Assembly (NCBI GenBank): GCA_947626945.1
Contig: CANQUC010000009.1
Location: forward strand, 1-64,000
Length of the DNA stretch: 64,000 bases
DNA from: an uncultured Lachnospiraceae bacterium
GTDB lineage: Bacteria; Bacillota; Clostridia; Lachnospirales; Lachnospiraceae
Reading direction: 5' to 3'
Shown here piece by piece: positions 17,709-26,909 of this stretch. Both the position numbers and the translations under genes were made by a program. Within the stretch, counting starts at the first letter, position 1; each line of letters opens with the position of its first letter. Under the pieces are notes generated by a model. The model saw nothing but the letters and a program-made list of their open reading frames with translations, ran no database searches and was not told the DNA's origin.

Positions 17709-18476
17709 ATGGAAAAATTGATTGTTTGTTTTCTGGCAGGGATCGGAGCGGGCCTGGGAACAGGATTTGCCGGTATGAGCGCCGCTGCGGTCATCAGTCC
17801 CATGCTGATCACCTTTTTGGGAATGCCAGCATACGAAGCCGTGGGCATTGCCCTTGCCAGCGATGTGCTGGCAAGCGGCGTCAGCGCCTATACTTATGGG
17901 AAAAACAAAAATCTGGATATCAAGAACGGCCTGGTCATGATGGGCGCGGTGCTGGCGTTTACCCTGGTTGGAAGCTGGGTGGCCAATCTGCTGCCAAACA
18001 GGACGATGGGAAGCTTTTCCGTTTTTATGACGTTTCTTCTTGGCGTCCGGTTTATTGTCAGGCCGGTGATGACCACAAAAGAGTCTATGGGACAGGTCAG
18101 CGCCAAAAAGCGCATTGTCCAGTCTCTCATAAGCGGTACGGCAGTCGGTTTTATCTGCGGTTTTATCGGAGCGGGCGGCGGTATGATGATGCTTCTGCTG
18201 CTTACCTCGCTTTTGGGATATGAGCTTAAGACAGCCGTTGGAACAAGCGTGTTCATTATGACGTTTACCGCTCTTACCGGCGCGGTCAGCCATTTTGTGA
18301 TCGGCGGGATGCCGGATCTGTGGAGCCTGGTGTTGTGCGTTGCTTTTACGCTGCTGTGGGCAAGGATCGCCGCGAAGTTTGCAAACAGGGCAAGCGCGCT
18401 GACGCTGAACCGGGCGGTGGGCATTGTCCTTGTGGTGCTGGGCGCGGCGATCCTTGCGGTCAATTTTCTGAAATAA
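17709..18476 (+). CDS. TSUP-family (TauE/SafE) transporter
   Basis: A 255-residue integral membrane protein of the sulfite/organosulfur exporter (TSUP) family, with two repeats of about four helices. Each repeat starts with a glycine-rich motif: GAGLGTGFAGMSAAAVISP near the N terminus and GFICGFIGAGGGMMMLLLL after residue 140. Family members export sulfite, sulfoacetate or related small anions; the substrate here is not predictable. The ATG at 17709 is chosen because the GAGGG site at 17694-17698 is too close to the ATG at 17700. It is convergent with the SodC-like gene. Confidence 0.85.
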   Translation: MEKLIVCFLAGIGAGLGTGFAGMSAAAVISPMLITFLGMPAYEAVGIALASDVLASGVSAYTYGKNKNLDIKNGLVMMGAVLAFTLVGSWVANLLPNRTMGSFSVFMTFLLGVRFIVRPVMTTKESMGQVSAKKRIVQSLISGTAVGFICGFIGAGGGMMMLLLLTSLLGYELKTAVGTSVFIMTFTALTGAVSHFVIGGMPDLWSLVLCVAFTLLWARIAAKFANRASALTLNRAVGIVLVVLGAAILAVNFLK

Positions 18477-18492
18477 AAAACAGGCTGCGACG

Positions 18493-18981
18493 CTAAATTG
18501 GCAGGATCACCCCGCAGCCAATCTTTTCTCCCGCGTTTCCGGCAGGCTGTGAAGTAAAGTCGTCAGGCATCCGGTGGACCACTGCGGACCGGCCCAGAAC
18601 CTCCGGCAGCGTGGTGCGGCCGTCATAAAAAACGGCCCAGGCGTAGCCGCTGTTGGACATCAGCGGAGGCAGATCTCCTTCGTGAAAGGGATGCGCGGCG
18701 CCGGAGGGATTATAATGGCTGCCGGTATTTTCAAAAGAATCGGAGCAGTCTCCGTTTTCATGGATGTGGAATCCAAAAAAAGCGTTGGCGCTGCCGTCCG
18801 CGGCGGCAGGCAGGTGGAAAAATTCTGCTTCCACCAGCATTCCTCCCTGTAAACAGGGGTAGAATCTTACCGTTCCTTTCAGTTCCGGAAACGCCTCATT
18901 GCCGCTGACCCATGCAACGGCCCGGGGCTGCCTTTGTATCAGCTGGTTTAAAATGGAATCAGGATTAAGATAGGAGAGCAT
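18493..18981 (-). CDS. Cu/Zn superoxide dismutase family protein
   Basis: A 162-residue cytoplasmic-looking protein, with no signal peptide, of the SodC fold. The metal ligands of the family are all visible: the HIH pair in FGFHIHENGDCS, the bridging His in GSHYNP, zinc-site residues in HPFHEGDLP and the last copper His in AVVHRMPDD. The disulfide Cys pair is also present (GDCS and GEKIGCGVI), along with DDFTSQPAGNAG, a family block. If metal-loaded it would dismutate superoxide, although related proteins in strict anaerobes and Bacilli (YojM type) are poorly characterised. GGCTGCG/CGCAGCC at its 3' end may form a shared terminator with the convergent transporter gene. Confidence 0.85.
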   Translation of the reverse strand: MLSYLNPDSILNQLIQRQPRAVAWVSGNEAFPELKGTVRFYPCLQGGMLVEAEFFHLPAAADGSANAFFGFHIHENGDCSDSFENTGSHYNPSGAAHPFHEGDLPPLMSNSGYAWAVFYDGRTTLPEVLGRSAVVHRMPDDFTSQPAGNAGEKIGCGVILPI

Positions 18982-19033
18982 AAAAACCTTTTTTTTTATT
19001 TTTATGCGAAAATGAAAAAAGGGTGTATGAATT

Positions 19034-20422
19034 TTGAGACAAACGGATATGACAGCAGATCAGAATAACAGTACGGAAATTTTTGAAAAAATGCCTGTTG
19101 CAAGAGCAGTGCGGACCATGGCGGTCCCCACGGTGATCAGCCAGCTGATTGTACTGATCTACAATATGGCGGATACGTTTTTTATCGGGCGGACCAACAA
19201 TCCCTACATGGTAGCGGGCGCGTCCCTGATTTTGCCTATTTTCAACATTACCCTTTCTCTGTCGGGACTTGCCGGCGTAGGCGGCGGCGCGCTGATCTCC
19301 CGTCTTCTTGGGGAGAAAAAGGAAGAGGAAGCGGCGAAAGTATTCAGCTTCAGCATATATCTGGGCGTAATAACGGCGGCGCTGTTTTCCTGCGGCGTGT
19401 TTGCGTTTATGAATCCTCTCATGAGGTTTCTTGGCGCCGGAAAGGATACCGGCGGCTATGCGGCCAGCTATGCCTTTTTTGTCATTGTCTGCGGCGGGAT
19501 TCCAACGGTGCTTTCCAACACCCTGGCTGCCCTTTTGCGGAGCGTAGGCATGTCAAAGCAGGCGGGATTTGGCATTACCATGGGCGGTATCATCAACATT
19601 GCCCTGGATCCGCTGCTGATGTTTGTGCTGATGCCAAAGGGCATGGAGATCACAGGCGCGGGGGCGGCCACCTGTCTGTCCAACTGCATTGCCTGCGGTT
19701 ATTTTATTACGGTTCTTTTCCTGAAAAAAGGCAGCGATCCGGTGCTGCGCCTTCGGCCGCCCCGGATGCTTCCCGCAAAGAGAAGTCTGGCGGGAATCTT
19801 CAGCGTGGGAGTGCCATCCGCCATTGCCACGCTGCTTTTTGATCTGGATTATGTGGTCATAGACCGGCTCATGTCCGGCTACAACGATATTGCCCTGGCT
19901 GCCATCGGAATTGTGCTGAAAGCGGAGAGGCTGCCTTTAAATATCGGAATTGGGATCTGTCAGGGCATGATGCCCATCATTGCCTATAATTATTCTGCGA
20001 AAAACTATGGCAGGATGAATGATACAAAGAAGTATTCCCTGAAGCTGGGACTGTTTTGCGCGGCAGTGAGCATTGTGCTGTATGAACTTTTTGCGGGACA
20101 GATCATGAATTTCTTTATCAACGACGGGCAGACCGTAGCTCTTGGAACCGGGTTTCTGCGGATCCGGGTCCTTGCCACGCCGCTGATGTTTCTCAGCTTT
20201 TTTCATGTGTACCTGTTCAACGGATTTGGAAAAGGGGGATACGCCCTGTTTCTTGGCGTTATGCGATGGCTTGTATTCAATATTCCCATGCTGTTTCTGC
20301 TGAATCGGCTCCTGGGCAGAAACGGCATCGTCTGGGCTCAGTCGGCGGCGGATCTGCTGACGGTGGCGCTGTCTCTCTTTGTGTACTGGCGCTATGACAG
20401 AAAAATAGGAGCTGATGTTTGA
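19034..20422 (+). CDS. MATE-family efflux transporter
   Basis: A 462-residue protein with twelve predicted helices and the two-fold MATE repeat. The first repeat shows TVISQLIVLIYNMADTFFIG. The second shows the matching SVGVPSAIATLLFDLDYVVIDR and NIGIGICQGMMPIIAYNYSA. MATE proteins export cationic drugs or metabolites with Na+ or H+ exchange. The TTG start is supported by AAGGGTG about nine bases upstream; an in-frame ATG at 19049 is the alternative and lacks a site. It is divergent from the SodC-like gene and ends nine bases before the convergent M20 gene. Confidence 0.9.
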   Translation: MRQTDMTADQNNSTEIFEKMPVARAVRTMAVPTVISQLIVLIYNMADTFFIGRTNNPYMVAGASLILPIFNITLSLSGLAGVGGGALISRLLGEKKEEEAAKVFSFSIYLGVITAALFSCGVFAFMNPLMRFLGAGKDTGGYAASYAFFVIVCGGIPTVLSNTLAALLRSVGMSKQAGFGITMGGIINIALDPLLMFVLMPKGMEITGAGAATCLSNCIACGYFITVLFLKKGSDPVLRLRPPRMLPAKRSLAGIFSVGVPSAIATLLFDLDYVVIDRLMSGYNDIALAAIGIVLKAERLPLNIGIGICQGMMPIIAYNYSAKNYGRMNDTKKYSLKLGLFCAAVSIVLYELFAGQIMNFFINDGQTVALGTGFLRIRVLATPLMFLSFFHVYLFNGFGKGGYALFLGVMRWLVFNIPMLFLLNRLLGRNGIVWAQSAADLLTVALSLFVYWRYDRKIGADV

Positions 20423-20431
20423 TCTGAAAAA

Positions 20432-21640
20432 TCAGTCTGCCAGCCAGCTGATGGCCATATAGGCGTAAACGGCGCTGCCTACATAGAGGACGGAATCATC
20501 ATATTTTACCTTGGGATGGTGTTGGCCGTATTCATAGCCTTCTTTTGAGTTTCCAGTTGTAAGGAACATGCTGACGGTAGGAACCTCATGGCTTACAAAG
20601 GCGAAGTCCTCACTGCCGCCTCCTGCTTTTCCGTCGGAAATGGCAGACAGATCCAAAGCGCCTTTTCCAAGAAGCCGGCCCAGATGCTTCATGGCGGCAG
20701 CGGAAAGAGACGGATCAATGATCATGCAGGGGCAAAAGTCATAAAATTCCACTTCTGTTTTACAGCGGAAAGCAGCTCCCACAGATTCTGAGATCTGCAG
20801 GATCCGTTCTTTGATAAAACTGCCCACCCGGTTGTCCGGATCTGTAGTGCGGATCGTGCCCCACATTTCAGCTGTGTCCGGGATCACATTGGAGGTTTTG
20901 CCTGCTTCAAAGCGGCAGGTGGTGAACACGCCGAAATCGTTGCCGTCCAGCTCCCGGCTGTTGATCTCCTGCAGCGCCAGATGAATATGGGCGGCAGCGG
21001 TAATGGGATCAATGGCGTTGTGGGGCGTGGAGCCGTGTCCGCCTTTTCCCTTTACGGTAATATGATACTGTTCGCAGGAGGTGGCGGTAATGCCGCCGCC
21101 GGGAATCAGTACCATACCGGAAGGCATGGGCATACCGGCAAGCACATGCAGCATCATGGCCGCGTCTACATGGGGATTTTCCAGCAGGCCTGCCCGGATC
21201 ATATCGGGAGAACCCTGAAAGGTCTCCTCCGCAGGCTGAAACTCCAGCTTGACTGTTCCCTGAATCTCCTCTTCATGTTCTTTTAAAATGCGGGCGGCGC
21301 CAAGAAGCATGGCGGTGTGCATGTCATGGCCGCATCCGTGCATTTTCCCCTCTGTTTCGCTGGCATAATCCACGTCTGCTTCTTCCCGGATGGGAAGCGC
21401 GTCCATATCTGCCCGCAGCAAAATGGTCTTTCCGCTCTTTTTTCCCCCGGCAATGGCGATCAGCCCCGCCTTTCCAAGCTCCTGGGGCTCATAGCCCATT
21501 TCTGTCAGTTTTTCTTTCACCAGTGCTTTGGTATAGACCAGATCAAATCCGGTCTCCGGATGGCGGTGCAGATCCCGGCGGATCTGCTGTAATGCGGGCT
21601 GGAGCGCTTTGGCTTCTTCCCATAATGCTGTGGTGTCCAT
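20432..21640 (-). CDS. M20-family amidohydrolase (N-acyl-amino-acid / hippurate hydrolase type)
   Basis: A 402-residue cytoplasmic metallopeptidase-fold enzyme of the M20D amidohydrolase group. It shows LLRADMDALPI and MHGCGHDMHTAMLLGAA, the metal-binding Asp/Cys/His region, then EFQPAEE with the catalytic glutamate. GSEDFAFVSHEVPTVSMFL carries the late metal ligand. Such enzymes release amino acids from N-acyl or aminobenzoyl conjugates. The ATG at 21640 has AAGGAGG six bases upstream, so the longer frame from 21811 is not used. The hybrid kinase gene lies 77 bases upstream on the same strand with no clear terminator, so read-through is possible. Confidence 0.88.
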   Translation of the reverse strand: MDTTALWEEAKALQPALQQIRRDLHRHPETGFDLVYTKALVKEKLTEMGYEPQELGKAGLIAIAGGKKSGKTILLRADMDALPIREEADVDYASETEGKMHGCGHDMHTAMLLGAARILKEHEEEIQGTVKLEFQPAEETFQGSPDMIRAGLLENPHVDAAMMLHVLAGMPMPSGMVLIPGGGITATSCEQYHITVKGKGGHGSTPHNAIDPITAAAHIHLALQEINSRELDGNDFGVFTTCRFEAGKTSNVIPDTAEMWGTIRTTDPDNRVGSFIKERILQISESVGAAFRCKTEVEFYDFCPCMIIDPSLSAAAMKHLGRLLGKGALDLSAISDGKAGGGSEDFAFVSHEVPTVSMFLTTGNSKEGYEYGQHHPKVKYDDSVLYVGSAVYAYMAISWLAD

Positions 21641-21717
21641 AAAATTCCTCCTTAATGCAGGTTCTCGTTCGTCCCCGCTGTCCGGCCGGCGGAAAGCTTC
21701 CGGGGCCGGCAGGCAGG

Positions 21718-24315
21718 TCAAGCCGTAGGCTTCTGACTCAGAATGTCGGTCAGAACCTCCAGCAGATTGTTTACGTCGATGGGCTTGGAAATATGAGCGT
21801 TCATGCCGCATTCCAGCGCCCGCTTCCGGTCTTCGTCAAAGGCGTTTGCCGTCATGGCCACAATGGGAATGTTGGCAAGGGCGGGATCTGCCAGACGCCG
21901 GATCTCTCTGGTGGCGTCGTAGCCGTCCATAACCGGCATCTGGATATCCATCAGCACCAGACTGTAATATCCCGGTGAAGACTGGGAGATCATATCCACG
22001 GCAATGGAGCCGTTTGCGGCGGTCTCTACCAAAAATCCGCTGCCGGAAAGAAGCTCCTGGGCGATCTCCCGGTTCAGCTCATTGTCCTCTACCAGCAGCA
22101 GGCGGGCGCCGCGAAGAGACTCGGACACGTCGGGGATGGTCTGCAGTGCCTGAGACTGAGGCTCCTCTGTATGGCTGGTGGCGGAGACAAGAATATCCCG
22201 AAGCTCGGAAAGGAAGATGGGTTTGTTGCAGAAAGCGGTAACGCCGGCCGCTTTTGCCTCCTCCTCAAAGGGAGTCCAGTCGTAGGCAGTGACCACGATG
22301 ATCGGGGTGGAGTCTCCCACAATGGCGCGGATCTGCCGCACAACCTCCAGGCCGCTCAGATCCGGCATAAACCAGTCGATGATGTAGGCATGGTATTCGT
22401 CGCCTATTTCATAAGCATGTTTGGCATGAAGCACAGCTTCTTTGCCATGGAGAACCCATTCTGACCGCATGCCGATCTGCTGCAGCATTTTGGTAACGTT
22501 GTCGCAGGTGGTAAAGCTGTCGTCCACCACAAGGGCGTGAAGCCCCTGAAGCTCCCGGATCACTTCCACCTTTTTCTGCTCGGTCTGCAGGCGGAAGTCC
22601 AGATTGATGATAAATTCTGTGCCTTTTCCCTGCTCGGAGTGAAGTTCTATGGTGCCGCCCATGGTGTCCACAATGTTTTTGGTAATGGCCATGCCGAGGC
22701 CGGTACCCTGGATGCCGCTGGCGGTAGAGCTGCGCTCCCGTTCAAAAGGCTCAAAAATATGTTTCGTAAATTCTTCGCTCATGCCGATGCCGGTGTCCTT
22801 AATGGAAATCTCGTAGGAACCGTATCCCTTGGGGGCTCTGCCTTTCTGACGGATGGTCAGGGCAACGGTGCCTCCTGAGGGAGTGAACTTGATGGCGTTG
22901 GAGAGAAGATTCAGCAGGATCTGGTTTACATGGAGCTTGTCGCAGTAAATGTCCTCGTCGATCACATCAATGGTATCCATAAAGAAGTTCAGCTGCTTGG
23001 AGGCCATCTGTGTCTGGATGATATTGCGCATATCCCGGAAAATATCCGAAATAGAGCACTCTTTCTCTTCAATGTTCAGTTTGCCCGATTCAATGCGGCT
23101 CATATCCAGAATATCGTTGATCAGGGAAAGCAGATGGTTGCTGGAAGAGAGAATCTTGGAAAGATACTCCTGAGTGCGCTCCCGGTTGTCCAGCGTGGTC
23201 TGGGCCAACGTGGTAAAGCCGATGATGGCGTTCATGGGAGTGCGGATGTCATGGGACATATTGGACAGGAAGGTGCTCTTTGCCCGGTCCGCGGCCTCTG
23301 CCTTCTGCAGCTTTTCCGTAAGGACGGCCTGCTCCACGGCCTGTTCCATCACGCGCCTGGAGTTGTGCCGCACCCACAGATAGTACAGCAGGATCACAAT
23401 GGCCATCACAATGCTTAAATAGATACAGACCGTCCGAACCTCAAAAACGCTGGTAAAGGCTTCTTTTTCCGGAACAGACACGGCGATTGCCCACTGATTG
23501 TTGTTGGCGGGCGCATAGTACAGGTATTCCCAGTCGTCGGTCTCAGGGGAGCGGAAGATCACATAGCCGGTACCCAGATTCAGCAGATCCTCTGTATACT
23601 GATCCCAGGTAAGGCTGCCCTTTGTTTGACGGCGTCCGTCTTCCAATTCATAGTCTTTCATATTTCCCAGTGTTTCATGCAGGGTGTCCAGGATAAAATC
23701 GCCGGATTTGGTGTCAACTATGTAGACGTTCGCGCTGGCGTTGTAAATGTTGTTGATGTTCAGGCTCTTTTCCAGCGTATCCAGTCTGGTGACGCCATAA
23801 AGAATGGCGGCTACCTGCCCGTCCTGCACAATGGGAACATAGTGCCGGAGAATGGGGGATCCGTCGGAAAGGTTATAGACCCGGCTGGAAATGTGTTCCC
23901 CCAGAGGCGCCTCATCTTTAAAGGAAATGCTGTCGGAATCGCTGGCGTCGGTAATGTTGCCGTCGGGGGAAAGGATCCTGTCGTCGGGCAGAAGAACCAT
24001 GACCCGCATGGTTTCCAGCAGAGGGGCGGCATACCGCATGATCTCCTGGGTGGCGGAAATATCAAAATTGTCCGCCTGGGAAATGATCTGAGCGGTTGCG
24101 TTGAGAATACGGCTTTCCCGGTTCAGCTTGGCGGTGATCTCCTCAATAACGGTATTGACGCCTTCTTCCATACGGCTTAAAGAGCGCTGCTGAAGCACCG
24201 TGTTGATCCGGAGATAAGCGGTGATCATCAACAGGATAATGATGATGATCACAATGCCGGTGGCCATCAGGCTCCTGTCTTTTTTTATGAGATGATTGCG
24301 GGTTTTTGGGGTCAT
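21718..24315 (-). CDS. Hybrid sensor histidine kinase with two receiver domains
   Basis: An 865-residue membrane sensor. A membrane helix at 18-37 is followed by an extracytoplasmic Cache-like sensor region (about 40-290), a second helix at 296-315 and a short linker. The HisKA domain has phosphoacceptor His355 in SNMSHDIRTPMN. The HATPase domain has NLLSNAIKFTP, DTGIGM and GTGLGM. The first receiver (about 595-710) carries VVDD and IIDWFMPD. The second (about 735-860) carries VEDN, MDIQMPVMDGYDA and SKPID. A separate output regulator is not adjacent. The start ATG at 24315 follows AAAGGAG, with a TGGACA-N17-TATACT promoter upstream. Confidence 0.9.
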   Translation of the reverse strand: MTPKTRNHLIKKDRSLMATGIVIIIIILLMITAYLRINTVLQQRSLSRMEEGVNTVIEEITAKLNRESRILNATAQIISQADNFDISATQEIMRYAAPLLETMRVMVLLPDDRILSPDGNITDASDSDSISFKDEAPLGEHISSRVYNLSDGSPILRHYVPIVQDGQVAAILYGVTRLDTLEKSLNINNIYNASANVYIVDTKSGDFILDTLHETLGNMKDYELEDGRRQTKGSLTWDQYTEDLLNLGTGYVIFRSPETDDWEYLYYAPANNNQWAIAVSVPEKEAFTSVFEVRTVCIYLSIVMAIVILLYYLWVRHNSRRVMEQAVEQAVLTEKLQKAEAADRAKSTFLSNMSHDIRTPMNAIIGFTTLAQTTLDNRERTQEYLSKILSSSNHLLSLINDILDMSRIESGKLNIEEKECSISDIFRDMRNIIQTQMASKQLNFFMDTIDVIDEDIYCDKLHVNQILLNLLSNAIKFTPSGGTVALTIRQKGRAPKGYGSYEISIKDTGIGMSEEFTKHIFEPFERERSSTASGIQGTGLGMAITKNIVDTMGGTIELHSEQGKGTEFIINLDFRLQTEQKKVEVIRELQGLHALVVDDSFTTCDNVTKMLQQIGMRSEWVLHGKEAVLHAKHAYEIGDEYHAYIIDWFMPDLSGLEVVRQIRAIVGDSTPIIVVTAYDWTPFEEEAKAAGVTAFCNKPIFLSELRDILVSATSHTEEPQSQALQTIPDVSESLRGARLLLVEDNELNREIAQELLSGSGFLVETAANGSIAVDMISQSSPGYYSLVLMDIQMPVMDGYDATREIRRLADPALANIPIVAMTANAFDEDRKRALECGMNAHISKPIDVNNLLEVLTDILSQKPTA

Positions 24316-24398
24316 GGGGATTCTCCTTTTGACAATAGTCTGGCGGCTCAGTTCAAAAGCCTGCCGCGCTGTCAGCGCCTGCTGATATAGATAAAATG

Positions 24399-24427
24399 AG
24401 TATAGCAAATGTTGTGGGGAATGTCCA
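24399..24427 (-). promoter_or_regulatory. Sigma-A promoter of the hybrid kinase gene
   Basis: On the minus strand TGGACA (24427-24422), 17 bases, then TATACT (24404-24399). It lies just after the terminator of the dockerin gene and about 85 bases before the kinase start. Confidence 0.6.
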
Positions 24428-24433
24428 GAGCGG

Positions 24434-24469
24434 AAAAAGAGCTGCCTCTTTTTCATGAGACAGCTCTTT
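24434..24469 (-). terminator. Intrinsic terminator of the dockerin-protein gene
   Basis: On the minus strand AAAGAGCTG-T-CTC pairs with GAG-G-CAGCTCTTT across a short loop, and the stem runs into TTTTT. It lies 21 bases after the stop of the dockerin-protein gene. Confidence 0.8.
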
Positions 24470-24489
24470 GCCGCAGTCTGGCAGGCCGG

Positions 24490-25248
24490 TTATGAGTTTG
24501 AAACATATATGCCCGGTGTTTTCAGTTTCACAAGAACTTTCAGTACATAAATGGCGTCTTCCACGGAGATTCCGTCTTTCTGATCCGCGTTGGCCAGTGT
24601 ATAGGCCACGGTGTCATTCTGCCGGATCAGTTCCAGGTGGACCAGATGCTTCAGAATCCGGAGCGCGTCGGAGACTTCTATGGTTCCGTTTTGATCTACG
24701 TCGCCATAATAGTAGCTTTTCTCAGAAAGTTCGGGCGCGGGAGCCGGGGCGGGCTTTTGGGAAAACGTGCCTTCCGGGTAGCGGGTCATGACATAATCCG
24801 CCCCTGCCACTTCTGTGGCGGACAGCGTGCGGCCCCAGTGGATCGAACTGTTGAAGTTGCCCTCCGCGATCACGACGGAATCGCTTTTTACTTCCAAAAT
24901 GATCACAGAATGGCTGTCATTGTTGATCCTCAGAATCTCTCCCGTATGAACCTTGTCTAAAGAAACCGGGCGGATGATTCTCGCGGGCAGATCGCCAAAA
25001 GCGGCGTCGCTGAGTATAAATGCAAAACCGGCGCAGCCGTAGCCGCCGGAATAAATTCCTCCTTTAAAAGGGGCGTAATTGGCATTGGTCCAGCGCATCC
25101 CCTCCGGATATGTTTGCTTCAGGGCAATCATACGGGAATAGGCCTGGGCCTCGGTAGGTACGTCGGAGGCGGCGGATGCCGTCACAAAGAAACTCATAAC
25201 CATGCACAGGGTCAGAACAACTGCGGTGATCCGTTTGAATCGATACAT
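24490..25248 (-). CDS. Secreted CHAP-like protein with dockerin-type repeats
   Basis: A 252-residue exported protein. The signal peptide (RITAVVLTLCMVMSFFVTASA) ends near residue 28. The catalytic-looking domain contains GGYGCAGFAFILSDAAFG with a candidate Cys, then NNDSHSVIILEV with a candidate His, as in papain-like CHAP/NlpC-type folds. A proline linker (PAPAPAPE) leads to two calcium-binding helices: GDVDQNGTIEVSDALRILKH and NADQKDGISVEDAIYVLK, a type I dockerin pattern. It may be a cell-wall or peptide hydrolase tethered by dockerin, but no cohesin gene is seen here. The start ATG at 25248 follows AAAGGAAG, and a good promoter lies upstream. Confidence 0.7.
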   Translation of the reverse strand: MYRFKRITAVVLTLCMVMSFFVTASAASDVPTEAQAYSRMIALKQTYPEGMRWTNANYAPFKGGIYSGGYGCAGFAFILSDAAFGDLPARIIRPVSLDKVHTGEILRINNDSHSVIILEVKSDSVVIAEGNFNSSIHWGRTLSATEVAGADYVMTRYPEGTFSQKPAPAPAPELSEKSYYYGDVDQNGTIEVSDALRILKHLVHLELIRQNDTVAYTLANADQKDGISVEDAIYVLKVLVKLKTPGIYVSNS

Positions 25249-25304
25249 ATAATACGCTTCCTTTCCTGTTTGTTCGTCTGTGGAATCTGATCTCGACGTC
25301 ACCT

Positions 25305-25333
25305 ATTATAACATGACCGACCAACCGCGGCAA
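25305..25333 (-). promoter_or_regulatory. Sigma-A promoter of the dockerin-protein gene
   Basis: On the minus strand TTGCCG (25333-25328), 17 bases, TATAAT (25310-25305). The leader is about 55 bases. Confidence 0.65.
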
Positions 25334-25378
25334 TAGGACAAACGCTGGTATTTTCTGGTCCGCAAAAGCCAGATCAGC

Positions 25379-25407
25379 TTGCAAGACGGCGTTTTTTCGT
25401 GTAAACT
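25379..25407 (+). promoter_or_regulatory. Sigma-A promoter of the NSS transporter gene
   Basis: TTGCAA at 25379-25384, 17 bases, TAAACT at 25402-25407. The expected transcript start near 25413 is only three bases before the ATG at 25416. This favours the GTG at 25443, which has its own GGAG site. Confidence 0.55.
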
Positions 25408-25442
25408 GGTAAAAAATGGAAATTTTCTCGGAGTGTAAAACA

Positions 25443-26837
25443 GTGGAAAAACAAAAACGAAATTCTTTTAAGGGGTCACTGGGGTTTGTCCTTGCCGCGG
25501 CGGGAAGCGCCGTGGGCCTGGGAAATATATGGCGATTTCCCTATCTTGCCGCAAAGGACGGAGGAGGAATGTTCCTTCTTGTGTATGTGATCCTGGCAGT
25601 GACCTTTGGATTTACGCTGCTGATCACAGAGGTAGCCATTGGCAGAAAAACAAAACAGAGTCCCCTCACCGCTTACGGAAAACTGAAAAAAAGCTGGAAA
25701 GGCCTGGGAGCGGTGGCAAGTCTGGTGCCGATGATCATTTTGCCGTATTATTGCGTGATCGGCGGCTGGGTGCTGAAATATTTTCTGCTGTATCTTACCG
25801 GCGGCGGACAGACCGCGGCCGCGGAGGGCTATTTCAATTCCTATATTACCGGACAGTGGCAGCCCGTTGTGGTGCTGGCGGTATTTTTAGCCGCGGTGGC
25901 GCTGATCGTCTACCGGGGCGTCAATAAGGGCATTGAGTCGTTTTCAAAAGTGCTGATGCCGCTGCTGGTATTGTTTGTGATCGTCATTGCCGTATTTTCC
26001 ATGACCATTCACCATCAGGATGAAAGCGGCGTGACCCGCACCGGTCTTCAGGGCCTGGCGGTATACCTGATCCCAAGATTTCAGGGCATGACCGTAAGCC
26101 GGTTCTTTTCGGTGCTGCTGGACGCGATGGGACAGCTGTTTTACAGCTTAAGCGTCGCCATGGGCATTATGATCGCCTATGGCTCATATGTGCGGGACGA
26201 CGCCAATCTGCGCACGTCGGTCAATCAGATCGAGATCTTTGATACGGCCATCGCCCTTTTGGCGGGGGCCATGATCATTCCGGCGGTGTTTGTGTTTGCC
26301 GGAGAGGAGGGCATGAAGGCCTCCGGCCCCGGGCTGATGTTTGTAACGCTGCCAAAGGTCTTTTCCGCCATGGGCAGGATCGGCGGCATTGTGGGATGCC
26401 TGTTTTTTGCCATGGTGCTGTTCGCGGCCCTGACAAGCGCCATCTCCATTATGGAAGCGGTGGTGGCCGGCTTCATTGACCGGTTCGCGCTCTCCAGGCC
26501 AAAGGCGGTGATCCTTGTGACGGCGGCCACCTTTGCCATAGGCGTGATCGTCTGCTTTGGATATAATGTGCTGTATTTTCAGGCTGCGCTGCCTACGGGG
26601 GCTTCAGCCCAGATCCTGGATATCATGGACTATGTGAGCAATAATATCCTGATGCCGTTGGTGTCCATCGGCACCTGTATTCTCATTGGATGGGTCTTAA
26701 AGCCCGGGACGGTCATCGAGGAGGTGGAAAAAAACGGCACAAAAATGGGAAGAAAGACCCTTTATATTGTGATGGTGAAATTTGTGGCGCCGGTAATGCT
26801 GATTGTGCTGTTCTTAAAGTCCCTGGGACTGTTTTAG
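25443..26837 (+). CDS. Neurotransmitter:sodium symporter (NSS) family transporter
   Basis: A 464-residue membrane protein with eleven or twelve helices. Helix 1 shows the family signature AAGSAVGLGNIWRFPYLAAK, which forms the sodium and substrate site of LeuT-type transporters. The unwound helix 6 region is FYSLSVAMGIMIAYGSY, and FAALTSAISIMEAVV lies near helix 8, also sodium-linked. Bacterial NSS proteins import amino acids with Na+; the substrate is not predictable. The GTG start has a CGGAG site about nine bases upstream and fits the promoter position; the ATG at 25416 would add nine residues. The gene lies upstream of the aldo/keto reductase gene on the same strand. Confidence 0.9.
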   Translation: MEKQKRNSFKGSLGFVLAAAGSAVGLGNIWRFPYLAAKDGGGMFLLVYVILAVTFGFTLLITEVAIGRKTKQSPLTAYGKLKKSWKGLGAVASLVPMIILPYYCVIGGWVLKYFLLYLTGGGQTAAAEGYFNSYITGQWQPVVVLAVFLAAVALIVYRGVNKGIESFSKVLMPLLVLFVIVIAVFSMTIHHQDESGVTRTGLQGLAVYLIPRFQGMTVSRFFSVLLDAMGQLFYSLSVAMGIMIAYGSYVRDDANLRTSVNQIEIFDTAIALLAGAMIIPAVFVFAGEEGMKASGPGLMFVTLPKVFSAMGRIGGIVGCLFFAMVLFAALTSAISIMEAVVAGFIDRFALSRPKAVILVTAATFAIGVIVCFGYNVLYFQAALPTGASAQILDIMDYVSNNILMPLVSIGTCILIGWVLKPGTVIEEVEKNGTKMGRKTLYIVMVKFVAPVMLIVLFLKSLGLF

Positions 26838-26909
26838 AAAAAACGCGGCGGCTGCCGGACAGGTTTGGGTTTCTTGCTGGAACTGTAAGGAGACAAGGAG
26901 GATTGTAGT

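Noticed and set aside
17540-18293. Overlapping frames on both strands across the TSUP gene
   Set aside because: The 258-codon plus-strand frame has clear TSUP motifs; the others are Arg/His-rich shadow translations.
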